Source: Thermodesulfobium sp. 4217-1 (GTDB lineage: Bacteria; Thermodesulfobiota; Thermodesulfobiia; Thermodesulfobiales; Thermodesulfobiaceae). From it: DNA of 63,330 nucleotides. Shown here one piece after another: positions 1 through 9,158 of the stretch. The notes beneath the pieces were generated by a model. The model was not told the origin of the DNA and ran no database searches. It was given only the letters and a program-made list of their open reading frames with translations. The stretch covers positions 1 through 63,330 of the forward strand of contig NZ_JBAGBW010000012.1 in NCBI RefSeq assembly GCF_039822205.1, in the 5' to 3' direction. Position 1 is the stretch's first letter. Each line of letters opens with the position of its first letter. The position numbers were made by a program, and so were the translations under genes.

Positions 1-3
1 TTG

Positions 4-11
4 CCTCCTTT
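4..11 (-). promoter_or_regulatory. Ribosome-binding site of a gene beyond the left edge
   Basis: On the minus strand these bases read AAAGGAGG, a near-perfect Shine-Dalgarno sequence. It lies downstream of the stop codon of the DUF169 gene (40-42) and points out of the window. A minus-strand gene should therefore start a few bases beyond position 1, probably in the same transcript as the DUF169 gene. Confidence 0.6.
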
Positions 12-39
12 CTAAGATATTATAAATTTTGATAAAGAA

Positions 40-828
40 CTAATTAGCAACTTCTCCCTTTCTAAATACTATTAATGGACAATTTTTACAAACATCTGAA
101 CCAGGAAATTCATCTCCGGGCTTTACTATAGAAAGGCTCCCATACTTTTCAACTCTTTCCTTGAACCAGGAAACCAAATCTGCTATATCCTCGCCAGGAA
201 TTACTACGTTAGTCTCGCCTCTCTCAGTCTTACCAGAGTTATAACTACCACTGCAAGCGGGATGTGTTGAAGCAAGTTTCGTATTATAAACATAAACATT
301 ACCAGCACAAGCTGCAGAGTTCATCGTAACATTCGGTTTCATTGGATGAATATCTCTTAGTGCCATCCAACCCACGCTAAGTTGATAAGCTTGCATATTA
401 TCACAATAGAAATGAACGACATCTGGGTCAAAATAGGTTTTTCCAAGAGGAGAAACTACAATCGCCTTTAATTTTCCTTCTTCTAATCGTGGCTTAGAAA
501 GAAGAAATTTTTCAGCCTGTTTCATATCTCTTACATACTTTAAATGACTCTTTACCTCTGCCTCATCAAAACCCTTCCACCCAAATACATACGCTGCATT
601 AGAACAACCCAAAGCTTCTTTTTCCTGCAGAACTGTAATCCCTTTCATTCTTGGCCCAATTTCTGCCTGACAAAAGGTAAGAGGCTTATTTGGCACGTAA
701 TAATCCTTTACATTTTTCTTGAAATCTTGTAATTCTTCATCTTTAAAAATAAATTTTACTGCAATTGGCAGGTGCATAAATCTAAACTCTTTCATTAGAA
801 AATCCTGAATCTCAGAATAATTTTGCAT
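40..828 (-). CDS. DUF169 family protein
   Basis: A 262-residue soluble protein with the layout of the DUF169 family, which is found in anaerobic bacteria and archaea and has no settled function. Conserved cysteines are spread along the chain (in TFCQAE, LGCSNAA, AACAGN and HPACSGS), and there is a C-terminal pair DVCKNCP. This suggests metal or Fe-S binding, which is an inference. The ATG is preceded by AGGAGG with good spacing. The gene is divergent from a Crp/Fnr regulator across a 150-bp gap, so control by that regulator is plausible. No signal peptide or membrane segment is seen. Confidence 0.8.
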   Translation of the reverse strand: MQNYSEIQDFLMKEFRFMHLPIAVKFIFKDEELQDFKKNVKDYYVPNKPLTFCQAEIGPRMKGITVLQEKEALGCSNAAYVFGWKGFDEAEVKSHLKYVRDMKQAEKFLLSKPRLEEGKLKAIVVSPLGKTYFDPDVVHFYCDNMQAYQLSVGWMALRDIHPMKPNVTMNSAACAGNVYVYNTKLASTHPACSGSYNSGKTERGETNVVIPGEDIADLVSWFKERVEKYGSLSIVKPGDEFPGSDVCKNCPLIVFRKGEVAN

Positions 829-887
829 AATTCCTCCTTATTTATTAATATATTTGATATATAAATTATTATTTCTTATAAGCACTT

Positions 888-929
888 TGTCAGTCATATC
901 TGTTACTAAAAAATGTCAGCTATGTTACA
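888..929. promoter_or_regulatory. Tandem TGTCAG...GTTAC repeats with a Crp-like box
   Basis: Two direct copies of TGTCAG followed by GTTAC begin at 888 and 914, 26 bases apart. The second copy, TGTCA-GCTATG-TTACA (914-929), matches the Crp/HcpR-type consensus TGTGA-N6-TCACA at 8 of 10 defined positions. A TATACT -10-like box follows at 931. The repeats lie between the divergent DUF169 and Crp/Fnr genes, so autoregulation by the adjacent regulator is the simplest reading. That link is inferred. Confidence 0.4.
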
Positions 930-977
930 CTATACTTATTAAATAAAATATATTTATAAAATTATTAAGAGGTGGAT

Positions 978-1655
978 TTGGATAGCATCTTGCTTTTAGA
1001 TAAAAAGCTTAAAGAATTTACAGAAGAAGAATGGTCTAAACTTTTTGAAAAGGCAGTTAAGATGAAACTGCCAAAGGGATCTACCGTATTTTCTGCAGCA
1101 GAGAGCTCACAGGGGGTATTCATTATCGAATCTGGGTGGGTAAAAATATCAAGAATTTCCAATGAAGGAAGAGAATCTGTGGTTGGCTGCATAAGAAATC
1201 CAAAAGAGATTATAGGATTAGCTGAGGTTCTTTTAGATAAAAACAGAACCTGCAATGCAGTTGCTATAACCGATATAGAAATAGGCTTTTTAAGGCGAGA
1301 AGACTTTTATAATCTGATAAAAGAAGACTTTAATATTTCTCTAAAAATAATGAGGCTCTTGGCTGAACGCATGAGAGAAGCAGAAGAAAACGTACACAAT
1401 CTAAGCTCCAAATATGTTTCAAAGAGGCTTGCATCTTTCTTGTACAAAGCTTCTTTTAAATGGGGGATAGACGATTTTGATGGCATAAAAATTCCTTTAA
1501 ATTTAACGCATGAAGAGATAGCTCAGGTAGTAGGAACAAGCAGACAGACAACTACAAAAGCGCTAAATATGTTACAACAAAGGGGAATTATAAAATTAGA
1601 AAAAAAGCAAATAAAGATTCTGGATATAAAAAAGCTTATAAGTAGCTACAAATGA
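978..1655 (+). CDS. Crp/Fnr family transcriptional regulator
   Basis: The protein is about 225 residues. Its N-terminal cyclic-nucleotide-binding-like beta barrel is seen in KGSTVFSAAESSQGVFIIESGWVKIS, shown here in two parts: KGSTVFSAAESSQ and GVFIIESGWVKIS. A long dimerisation helix (about residues 115-145) follows. The C-terminal winged HTH reads LTHEEIAQVVGTSRQTTTKA, which is Crp-like. No Fnr-type N-terminal cysteine cluster is visible, so an O2-sensing Fe-S cluster is unlikely. The start is ambiguous: GTG at 972 has no upstream SD, while TTG at 978 is preceded by AGAGGTGG, so 978 is preferred. In Desulfovibrio a related regulator, HcpR, controls sulfate reduction and nitrosative stress. 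Equivalence here is only a possibility. Confidence 0.88.
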   Translation: MDSILLLDKKLKEFTEEEWSKLFEKAVKMKLPKGSTVFSAAESSQGVFIIESGWVKISRISNEGRESVVGCIRNPKEIIGLAEVLLDKNRTCNAVAITDIEIGFLRREDFYNLIKEDFNISLKIMRLLAERMREAEENVHNLSSKYVSKRLASFLYKASFKWGIDDFDGIKIPLNLTHEEIAQVVGTSRQTTTKALNMLQQRGIIKLEKKQIKILDIKKLISSYK

Positions 1656-1681
1656 AAAGACCCGGGTTTCCCCGGATCTTT
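1656..1681. terminator. Bidirectional hairpin terminator
   Basis: The hairpin lies between the convergent crp-type and YkgJ-type genes. The arms AAAGACCCGGG and CCCGGATCTTT pair with a single mismatch around a four-base loop. The stem begins directly after the TGA of the regulator. Confidence 0.75.
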
Positions 1682-1692
1682 ATAAAGAAAGT

Positions 1693-2454
1693 TTAAGCTT
1701 TTTTCGGCTCTAAACCCTTTTTAATTTTAAACATAAAAAATAGGTAATCAATGCCGAATTTTAAAAGCTCTTCATCGCTTTCCTTCATAGTACTAATTCT
1801 CTCATCGCTCAAATCAAAATAGTCTAAAAGCTTCGTATCAAAAACAAATTTTCTAAATTTATCCAAATCATAAAGGGCCATAAAGTATAAAGAGGCTTCC
1901 TTTTCGTTAAATGGCTCAACTCCCATTACATTTCTTCTAAGGATAAGTTCAAGCCAATCCTTGTTCTTTTCAATTAAGTCATCAGCCCCTTGATCCTTCA
2001 GCCATTCCCCCACAGTAAATTCTTGGTTCTGTGAAAATCCTTTGCAAAATTTCTCCCTTATAAAAAAGAAAAATTCGTCTTCTGGATTTGCCTCACCTTT
2101 TTTCCTGAGTGCAGCCATCCCAATAGGATAGGTTCTGCAAAGGAGAGGCCTATTTTTATACATGCCGCAACCTTCATCCGAACTAAAGACACATAATCGC
2201 TCATCAGGTTTGAGCATAATTTGAACCATTGGAATGGCAGTTTTTGGATCAATAATAACTTTGGTATTTTTTTCTAAAAACTCCCCTGAGGACTGCCCAA
2301 GCGCAGTCCTCATTTCTAAAACATCGTACGGGGTCAAAAGTATATCTACGTCTCTGCAGCAAAGGTTCCAACAACTTATACCTTTATTACAGCTAAATCT
2401 AAATTTAGAACTTCTATCAAGAGCAACTTTATCAACAGCATCCATATTAGGCAT
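1693..2454 (-). CDS. YkgJ-type zinc/iron-chelating cysteine-cluster protein
   Basis: A 253-residue protein. The N-terminal third has the YkgJ (CxxCxxxxCC-type) signature: C22, C28, C32 and C33, then LLTPYDVLEM, then CVFSSDEGC and YKNRPLLCRTYPI. The roughly 150 C-terminal residues are not recognised. The family is thought to bind a metal or Fe-S cluster; no reaction is established. The gene starts 20 bases after qmoC with its own GAGG ribosome-binding site, so it is probably cotranscribed as the last gene of the sulfate-reduction block. An accessory role for Qmo or Apr is inferred from position only. Confidence 0.75.
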   Translation of the reverse strand: MPNMDAVDKVALDRSSKFRFSCNKGISCWNLCCRDVDILLTPYDVLEMRTALGQSSGEFLEKNTKVIIDPKTAIPMVQIMLKPDERLCVFSSDEGCGMYKNRPLLCRTYPIGMAALRKKGEANPEDEFFFFIREKFCKGFSQNQEFTVGEWLKDQGADDLIEKNKDWLELILRRNVMGVEPFNEKEASLYFMALYDLDKFRKFVFDTKLLDYFDLSDERISTMKESDEELLKFGIDYLFFMFKIKKGLEPKKA

Positions 2455-2474
2455 TGAAAAACCTCATTCCTAGA

Positions 2475-3656
2475 CTATCCCTTAAGGGCATTAGGCTCTC
2501 CGCGATTAGCTAAGTTGGTATAAGCCAGAGCAAGGGTTCTGTAGGCAAGGTGTGCAATCTTGAAAAAAGGTGCATATATAAACAAAAACATTACAAATGT
2601 AAGATGTATAAAATATGTCCAGTATGCAACGCTTGCAAGATTCATGAGTCTAAATATCTCTGCACCCATTCCTGTAAGACCAAGACCAGCTATAATAATT
2701 AGAAGAAGCCAATCAAAACCAGAGTTCGCCCCAACCTTTAGGGTAGATCTTGTATTTATCATCCAAATCGATCCTATAACCAGCGCTATACCTGAAACGT
2801 TACCAAGTATTTTTACAGGATCGTACAAAGGATATGGAGAAGGGTATCTTAAAACCCACTCGTATACCGAAGCAGTAGCAGTTGTAAGAGCTAATCCGAC
2901 AAAAGACCAAAAAACAAGCAAGTGAGTGGTAGACCTGACACTCATTGTGTTACAAAGCTTAAATCTTACAGAAGTAAGTGCCTCCCAAATAACTCCAACA
3001 AACAAACCTATAATACTGCCTTTAAACGTAACTGGATAAGATCTTTCTGAATTCAAAGCCTTCCAGTAACTCGACAAGCCTATCCAAAAACAAACCACAG
3101 CAAATATTGCCGCCGTCATAAAGAAAATATCTATACCAGTGACAGTAGGAAACAATTTTGCAAAAACAATCTTTCCTGCACTTTCAGGCTCACCATTAAT
3201 AGACATGTTAACCAAAGCCTGAGGATCTGCAAGGTATTGTAACTTGCCATTGAACATTAAGTCTATCAAGAGTATAACAACTGGCAAGAGAAAAGCGAAC
3301 GGCCACATTGCAGGTTTGCTTACAAGTTTAGCCAAAAACTTTACAGGAGCATATTCTTCTATTGTAATTTTTCTCAGTGCGCCCAAAACGTCACCCGGTT
3401 TTGCACCCCTTGGGCAATAAGCAGTACAATCTGCACATTGGTGACAAAGCCAAATATCAGCATCTTTTAGCAGCGCATCCTTCATCCCCCACTGTGCCAT
3501 CATCATCTCTTTACGCGGAAACGGTGAATTATCAGGAGAAAGATTACAGACAACTGAACATGTAGCACATTGATAGCATTTGTTTACGCTATCTCCGCCA
3601 TTAGCCATAATTTCCTTAATAAAATCTAAATCTGCTTTAACAATCCTTTTCGCCAT
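2475..3656 (-). CDS. qmoC: Quinone-interacting oxidoreductase subunit QmoC
   Basis: Membrane subunit of the Qmo complex, which moves electrons between menaquinone and APS reductase. The N-terminal HdrC-like part holds two [4Fe-4S] motifs, CX2CX2CX3C at residues 27-37 and 71-81. The C-terminal HdrE/cytochrome-b-like part has six or seven hydrophobic helices. The start is placed at the second ATG (3656) because AGGGGAGG sits six bases upstream. An earlier ATG at 3662 would abut the SD. It follows qmoB after 12 bases. Its length of about 393 residues is usual for the family. Confidence 0.93.
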   Translation of the reverse strand: MAKRIVKADLDFIKEIMANGGDSVNKCYQCATCSVVCNLSPDNSPFPRKEMMMAQWGMKDALLKDADIWLCHQCADCTAYCPRGAKPGDVLGALRKITIEEYAPVKFLAKLVSKPAMWPFAFLLPVVILLIDLMFNGKLQYLADPQALVNMSINGEPESAGKIVFAKLFPTVTGIDIFFMTAAIFAVVCFWIGLSSYWKALNSERSYPVTFKGSIIGLFVGVIWEALTSVRFKLCNTMSVRSTTHLLVFWSFVGLALTTATASVYEWVLRYPSPYPLYDPVKILGNVSGIALVIGSIWMINTRSTLKVGANSGFDWLLLIIIAGLGLTGMGAEIFRLMNLASVAYWTYFIHLTFVMFLFIYAPFFKIAHLAYRTLALAYTNLANRGEPNALKG

Positions 3657-3668
3657 ATTCATCCTCCC

Positions 3669-5816
3669 CTAAAAACCCTTGAATGGGTTAGGACCAATTT
3701 CCTTAACCCTATCGGCATAGTCTTTAAGAGTATCAGCTATATTTACATAGTCGGAGATTTGAACCTGCATCATCTCTACTCTTTCTGATTCCAAACCTAG
3801 CCTATCAAGCGTTTCGCCAATTTTACCGAACCTATAGTTGCAAAGCTCTGAACCCTTAATATAGTGGCATTGATAATTTTCACCAAACTTACAACCTAAG
3901 ACCAAGGCTCCATCAAGGCCATTGCCAAGTCCATCAGCAATCCATACCAGGTTCATATTTCCTGCACATCTAAGAGAAATAAATCTAATACCTGGCGGGA
4001 ATCTGTGTTTTAAGAACGCAGCAGCATCAAGAGCAGGATAGGCATCATTTTCGCAAATAAAAGCCAGATAACGAAGCTTCTCATCGTCATCTTCTGGAAC
4101 TTCTATTTCCTTTATCATAGAGTTAACCATATCAATTGAGAAATCATGGAAAGAGATAATCCTTTCAGGACATGCTCCCATACACGTACCACATCTTCTA
4201 CAACGGTTGAACTTATAAAATGGCGTTCCCTTCTCGTCTTCGTCTATCGCGCCAAAAGGACACTCTTCAGTACAACGCTTGCAAGAAGTACATCTTTGCA
4301 TAAACACCTGAGGATAAGATTTCTCCCATCCTCTTGGATGAACAGCCATTCCTCTTTCGTAGTGCCACATACACTGAATCGCCTTTAAGGCAGCTCCTAT
4401 AGAGTCCTGTATGCTCCCGTATGTCTCCATCGGAGCCCTTATGGTCCCACATGGATATATTCCAGTTCTTCTGCTCTCATAAGGGAAACAAACATAGTTG
4501 GAATCAGGATAATAACCAGTATCGAGCAATGGAAGTTCAAGCCCTTGTCTGTATTGCAGATTTAAAATATCAGGCTTTTCTTGGTTTGCGTTTGATACCA
4601 TGCCGACCACAAGAACAACCAAATCTGCTTCGATAGCTAACTCATCGCCAAGTAACGTGTCAGTTACGTCAACGTTTAAGGAAGAATCTTCACCTAAAGA
4701 GACTTCTTTAATCTCGCACTTTGTTAAGAGAATTCCAGGGTCGTTTTGAAGCTCTTTATAAAACAGTTCAAATTGAGAAGGCGTTCTCATATCCTTATAA
4801 AGCACATAAGCAACTCCATCGTTGATATCTCTGACGTATTTCGCCTGCTTCAATGAAGCAGCACAACAATATCCAGAACAATATGGAAGATGCTCTGGGT
4901 CCCTTGAACCAGCACACAGCACGAAGGCAACTCTTTTAGCAGTCTTACCATCAGATGGCCTCGTTATCTTTCCAGTTTCTCTTACCATTCTCTCAAAATC
5001 TACATTAGAAATTACGTCAGGCGAAACACCAAAACCCAATTTATCAAGTTTTGACGCATCATAAGGAGTAAAGCCAGCAGCAGCTATTATAGTCCCAAAT
5101 CTTTTTACCTGTTCTTGGCCTGATACGTTCAATGTTATATCGAAAAGACCAGGCATACCCTCAGTTTTAACAATAGTAGTATTCAATAAAACTGTAATAT
5201 TGGGATCTGCTTCGACGGTCTTCATCATTTGGAACACGGCAGGTTCTTCTACTGCAGTAAAGGGATATTTTGTAGGAGTAGTCTTATACCACTTTGCAGC
5301 CCAACCTCCAAGCTTGTCCTCTTTTTCAATGACGGTTACTTTAAAACCTGCTTTTGATGATTCGATTGCAGAAGAGAGTCCAGAGGTGCCGCCACCTATG
5401 ACCAGGATTTCTTCTGATAGGTCTTCACCAATCCATGGCTCGGGCAGATTGGTCTTCTCCGCTTTAACAATGCCCATTCGCAGGTAGTCTTGTGCAGCAA
5501 GCTGAGCATCGTCACTTTTTGGCTCCATAACCCAGGCAACAAATTCTCGGATGTTTACACGCTCTACTATGCAGCCAGGGAAGTTAAATACATCAGTCTT
5601 CACTCTTGGGCTGCAAGCAGCGATTACAACAGTATTTACGCCTTCATTTGCAATATCACTCTTTATTTCCTCTACAAAGGCAGGACTGCAAACGCTTGCA
5701 CTTGTTTTAACTAAAGATACGCCTTTTTCCTTAGCAATTTCTACCAGCTTATCAAGGTCAACTGCGTCTCCAATTTCACATCCAGAACAAATATAAACAC
5801 CAATTTTTTTATCCAT
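3669..5816 (-). CDS. qmoB: Quinone-interacting oxidoreductase subunit QmoB (HdrA-MvhD type)
   Basis: A 715-residue flavin/Fe-S subunit of Qmo. An HdrA-like FAD domain shows the dinucleotide motif VIGGGTSGLSSA near residue 135 and the Cys-rich CSGYCCAASLKQAKYVRD. Two ferredoxin motifs follow (CTSCKRCTEECP and CRRCGTCMGACP). The C-terminal MvhD-like [2Fe-2S] domain includes RCAGNMN, GCKFGENYQCHY and LCNYR. This order of HdrA, ferredoxin and MvhD domains is diagnostic of QmoB. It is transcribed directly after qmoA with a two-base gap, so the two are probably translationally coupled. Confidence 0.95.
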   Translation of the reverse strand: MDKKIGVYICSGCEIGDAVDLDKLVEIAKEKGVSLVKTSASVCSPAFVEEIKSDIANEGVNTVVIAACSPRVKTDVFNFPGCIVERVNIREFVAWVMEPKSDDAQLAAQDYLRMGIVKAEKTNLPEPWIGEDLSEEILVIGGGTSGLSSAIESSKAGFKVTVIEKEDKLGGWAAKWYKTTPTKYPFTAVEEPAVFQMMKTVEADPNITVLLNTTIVKTEGMPGLFDITLNVSGQEQVKRFGTIIAAAGFTPYDASKLDKLGFGVSPDVISNVDFERMVRETGKITRPSDGKTAKRVAFVLCAGSRDPEHLPYCSGYCCAASLKQAKYVRDINDGVAYVLYKDMRTPSQFELFYKELQNDPGILLTKCEIKEVSLGEDSSLNVDVTDTLLGDELAIEADLVVLVVGMVSNANQEKPDILNLQYRQGLELPLLDTGYYPDSNYVCFPYESRRTGIYPCGTIRAPMETYGSIQDSIGAALKAIQCMWHYERGMAVHPRGWEKSYPQVFMQRCTSCKRCTEECPFGAIDEDEKGTPFYKFNRCRRCGTCMGACPERIISFHDFSIDMVNSMIKEIEVPEDDDEKLRYLAFICENDAYPALDAAAFLKHRFPPGIRFISLRCAGNMNLVWIADGLGNGLDGALVLGCKFGENYQCHYIKGSELCNYRFGKIGETLDRLGLESERVEMMQVQISDYVNIADTLKDYADRVKEIGPNPFKGF

Positions 5817-5818
5817 TA

Positions 5819-7081
5819 TTAATTCCCCCTTCCTGATATGCTTTGAAGGGCTTTAAGCACCGAACCTGTTGCCGAGTGCAAAGAGCGTATTACGTCAAAA
5901 GGCATAACCGCAGAACCTGCAAGATGAATGCCATCTGGCAAACTATCAGGATCTATAAATCCTTCAGGAGTCTTTTTGGCGCTAAATGGCAAATCCCAGT
6001 TGACACTAGTTGGTTGCATGCCGGTAGCCAAAACCACCATATCAAACCTTTCTTTACTCTTCGAACCAGCCAATATATCCTCTGCTTCAACCCACACATC
6101 GCCAGAAGAATCCGCTTCAATGTTCGCAACCTTCCCTTTTACGAAGGATATATTTGGATTTTCCTTGACATTCCAGTAAAATTGCTCATACCTGCCAGGA
6201 GTTCTAATATCTATATAAAATACTGTAGCTTTTACTTCTGGATCTTGATCTGCCAAATAGGTACACTGTTTTAGAGATGCCATACAGCATATATAGGAGC
6301 AGTATGGAAGATGGTTCTCGTCCCTTGAGCCTGCACACTGGACAAAAGCGACGTTTTTAACAGGTTTGCCATCAGATGGCCTTAAGATCTTTCCACCTGT
6401 AGGTCCTGTTGATGATGCAAGTCTCTCCATCATCATATTTGTAATAACATTTGGGACTATTCCAAATTTCAGATTGTCAATCTTTTCAGCATCGTAAGGC
6501 TGCCATCCAGTAGTTACTATAATTGAGCCAACTGTTATGTCTACAATCTCTTCCTTCATGTTTAAATCAATTGCGCTGTATTTGCAAACATCAAGACATT
6601 TTGAACACTTTTCACCCAAACAAACGCTTGGATCGATAACAGCATAAGGGGGATTGGCAAATTCAAATACGCTGTATATAGCTTTTGACTTATTCATATT
6701 AAAATTAAAGTCATTATCTCTCTCTACCGGACACACGTTAAAGCATTCTCCACAAAGAGTACAATTCTCATTAACAAAGCGAGGCTTCTTCTTAAGAGTA
6801 ACTTTAAAGTTGCCTTTTGAGCCCTCAACTTTTAGAACCTCGGTCTGCGTCATAACTTCAACACCCTTGTTTTCCCTCATACGCCTGAAATTAAGCTCCA
6901 GACCACATGTTGGAGGACAAAGTTTTGGAAAATATTTGGTTAATTGAGCTACCCTACCACCCAAATAAGGATTTTTATCGACAAGGTAAACTTCAACACC
7001 TGTTTCAGCGGCCTCTATAGCTGCAGTAATACCACTAATACCGCCGCCGATAACCAGTACCTTTCCTTGAAATTCTATCAT
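5819..7081 (-). CDS. qmoA: Quinone-interacting oxidoreductase subunit QmoA (HdrA type)
   Basis: A 420-residue HdrA-like flavoprotein. The N-terminal FAD motif VLVIGGGISGITAAIEAAE is followed by the family-typical YLGGRVAQ and CPPTCGLEL. A ferredoxin-like cluster reads CTLCGECFNVCP, a second Cys group reads CLGEKCSKCLDVC, and CSYICCMASLKQ completes the HdrA pattern. It forms the soluble flavin head of Qmo with QmoB. GGAGGTAGGG precedes the ATG. A strong hairpin (7102-7143) separates it from aprA, so qmoABC may have lower or separate expression. Confidence 0.95.
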   Translation of the reverse strand: MIEFQGKVLVIGGGISGITAAIEAAETGVEVYLVDKNPYLGGRVAQLTKYFPKLCPPTCGLELNFRRMRENKGVEVMTQTEVLKVEGSKGNFKVTLKKKPRFVNENCTLCGECFNVCPVERDNDFNFNMNKSKAIYSVFEFANPPYAVIDPSVCLGEKCSKCLDVCKYSAIDLNMKEEIVDITVGSIIVTTGWQPYDAEKIDNLKFGIVPNVITNMMMERLASSTGPTGGKILRPSDGKPVKNVAFVQCAGSRDENHLPYCSYICCMASLKQCTYLADQDPEVKATVFYIDIRTPGRYEQFYWNVKENPNISFVKGKVANIEADSSGDVWVEAEDILAGSKSKERFDMVVLATGMQPTSVNWDLPFSAKKTPEGFIDPDSLPDGIHLAGSAVMPFDVIRSLHSATGSVLKALQSISGRGN

Positions 7082-7101
7082 CTACCCTACCTCCAAAGAA
7101 T

Positions 7102-7143
7102 TTAAAAAATAAGTGCTGTGAGGTTTTTACCCCCACAGCACTT
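7102..7143 (-). terminator. Intercistronic terminator after aprA
   Basis: AAGTGCTGTG (7111-7120) pairs perfectly with CACAGCACTT (7134-7143) around a loop closed further by GG/CC. In the minus-strand direction the stem is followed by a run of T residues (7104-7109). This is a canonical intrinsic terminator inside the apr-qmo gene order and may attenuate readthrough into qmoABC. Confidence 0.8.
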
Positions 7144-7172
7144 AAATATTAATTTATTTATCTATTAATCAA

Positions 7173-9128
7173 TTAGTCTGGAATGAGCTGGACGTAATTT
7201 CTCTTGAACTCTTTGATCTCACCAGTTTTTGGATCCATCTTAGAGTTGACAAAACATCTCCAGTTAGCATCATCAATCAGATTAAAGTCTTCACGATAGT
7301 AGTACCCAGGATAACGTGTTTCTTGACGGAACATAATATGCCTAAGGTGCATACGAGCAGTCAAGAATCTATGATAGTTTTCCCAAACTCTCATAAGCTG
7401 GTGAAGATCCCATGCTGCCATCCTGTAGCTATCCTCTTCAAGCATTTCCATATAATAGAGTCCCTTTGTGAGAAGAGTCTCGGATGTGGAATACCAGCCA
7501 ATGGTTCCAGCAACGTATTCGTCCATAATCTTGTTCAAACGGAAAAGAAACTGCTTAGGGGTAATATACTGTGGGTTGATTGAATATGGAGTAGTTGAAA
7601 CTGTCTTATATTTTTCAAAGAGTTCCATTGGAGCATATATCTCTGCTGCCAATTCCTCTGCAGTCCTATCAACTGATGGTGTATAGTCTTTGTTGTTAAG
7701 AATAAATCTTACTGCCTGTTTTCCAACTATACGTCCCTCTGTGTGTGACCCAGAAGAGAATTTGTGGCCAGAAGCTCCAACGCCGTCTGCACATGTAAAC
7801 AAGCCGTTTACAGTCGTCATACGGTTGTAAGATTTGCCCTTATATTCCCAAATGTAGCCTGCTTCTCTTGTTGCATCGTTCTGTAGATCCTCTGGTCCAC
7901 ATGCCCAAAGTCCGCAGCAACCAGCGTGTGATCCGAGAAGATATGGTTCAGCTGGCATAATTTCGGATGGGATCTTGTCAGGTTCAATGTTGTTTCCAAG
8001 CCATACGCCAACCTGACCAACAGTCATGTCAAGGAAGTCTTCCCATGCCTCTGACTCAAGCTCTTTTGCGTGCTTTGCGTCAATTGTCTTTGCAAGTTCA
8101 GCAAGAGCTTTGTCGGTATTCATATACATAGGGCCAAGACCTTTTTTGTAGTCTTCGATCATCATATGGTTTCTGATGCAAGTACCAAGGTTTTTGTTAT
8201 ATGGAGCATATTTTTCGATATATTCTGTCTTTGCGCAATAGTCTTCGCCTCTTGCGTTTGTAGCAGTAGCTTTGAAGAGCAAGAACCATGTGCCGACAGG
8301 TCCGTAACCATCTTTAAATCTGGCAGGCACGAATCTGTTCTCCATCATTGTCGCCTCTGCGCCAACCTGGAAAGGCATTGCATAAGTAGAGCCAGCATTC
8401 CATACTGGATACCATGCACGTCCGTAACCCTCCAAGACTGAACGTGGACGATATATGTGGACCGCTCCACCACAAGCTATGATAATTGCCTTTGCTTTTA
8501 TGAAATAAACTTTGTTCTCACGAACGCTGAAGCCTGCTGCTGCTGCAATTCTGTTCTCTTCTTTAGAGTCTAACAAAAGTTTAACAATAAATACTCTTTC
8601 AACATATTCTGCTTTGTCATAAGATGCCATAGCTGACTTTGCGGCCTCTGCAACGATACACTTGTATGACTCGCCAGATATTGCAACCTGCCAACGACCT
8701 GTCCTACGTGGCTTGGCGCCCTGCTCTAAGGTCTTACCCTTATCTTCTCCAAAGGCTTTCCAAATTGGAAGTCCCCATTTCTCGAAAAGGTGAACAGAGT
8801 CATCAACAAGACGACCAAGATCGTATACTAAATCTTCACGAATGATGCCCATAAGGTCGGTACGAACCATTCTGACATAGTCAGCTGGATCGTTATCAGT
8901 TCCAATGTAGGTGTTAATTGCAGAAAGGCCCTGAGCTACAGCGCCAGATCTCTCAAGTGCTGCTTTATCTGCTAAAAATATAGACAAGCCATTTGGTTTT
9001 GCCCATTTTACAGCTTCGTATGCTGCGCCGCATGCACCCATTCCACCGCCAATGATTAGAAGATCTACGTTCTTCTCTTCAATGACTGGTTTATCACAAT
9101 ATGAGAATGTACAAGCTTCTCTTTCCAT
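7173..9128 (-). CDS. aprA: Adenylylsulfate (APS) reductase alpha subunit
   Basis: A 651-residue FAD subunit that reduces APS to sulfite and AMP in the cytoplasm. The FAD-binding LLIIGGGMGACGAAYEA lies near residues 24-40. Family-typical segments include NRFVPARFKDGYGPVGTWF, which carries the substrate-contacting arginine, and SHAGCCGLWACG, which carries the conserved histidine. The length matches dissimilatory AprA. It follows aprB by 30 bases and is followed by an intrinsic terminator. Confidence 0.97.
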   Translation of the reverse strand: MEREACTFSYCDKPVIEEKNVDLLIIGGGMGACGAAYEAVKWAKPNGLSIFLADKAALERSGAVAQGLSAINTYIGTDNDPADYVRMVRTDLMGIIREDLVYDLGRLVDDSVHLFEKWGLPIWKAFGEDKGKTLEQGAKPRRTGRWQVAISGESYKCIVAEAAKSAMASYDKAEYVERVFIVKLLLDSKEENRIAAAAGFSVRENKVYFIKAKAIIIACGGAVHIYRPRSVLEGYGRAWYPVWNAGSTYAMPFQVGAEATMMENRFVPARFKDGYGPVGTWFLLFKATATNARGEDYCAKTEYIEKYAPYNKNLGTCIRNHMMIEDYKKGLGPMYMNTDKALAELAKTIDAKHAKELESEAWEDFLDMTVGQVGVWLGNNIEPDKIPSEIMPAEPYLLGSHAGCCGLWACGPEDLQNDATREAGYIWEYKGKSYNRMTTVNGLFTCADGVGASGHKFSSGSHTEGRIVGKQAVRFILNNKDYTPSVDRTAEELAAEIYAPMELFEKYKTVSTTPYSINPQYITPKQFLFRLNKIMDEYVAGTIGWYSTSETLLTKGLYYMEMLEEDSYRMAAWDLHQLMRVWENYHRFLTARMHLRHIMFRQETRYPGYYYREDFNLIDDANWRCFVNSKMDPKTGEIKEFKRNYVQLIPD

Positions 9129-9158
9129 TATTTAACCTCCGCTAAAATTTTTAAATTA

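Noticed and set aside
544-732. 62-codon open frame on the plus strand inside the DUF169 gene
   Set aside because: It lies wholly antisense to a clear DUF169 coding region, has no ribosome-binding site and its translation looks like a random reverse-strand product.
8070-8441. 123-codon open frame antisense to aprA
   Set aside because: Long antisense frames are expected opposite a well-conserved gene with this codon bias. It shows no SD and no recognisable domain.
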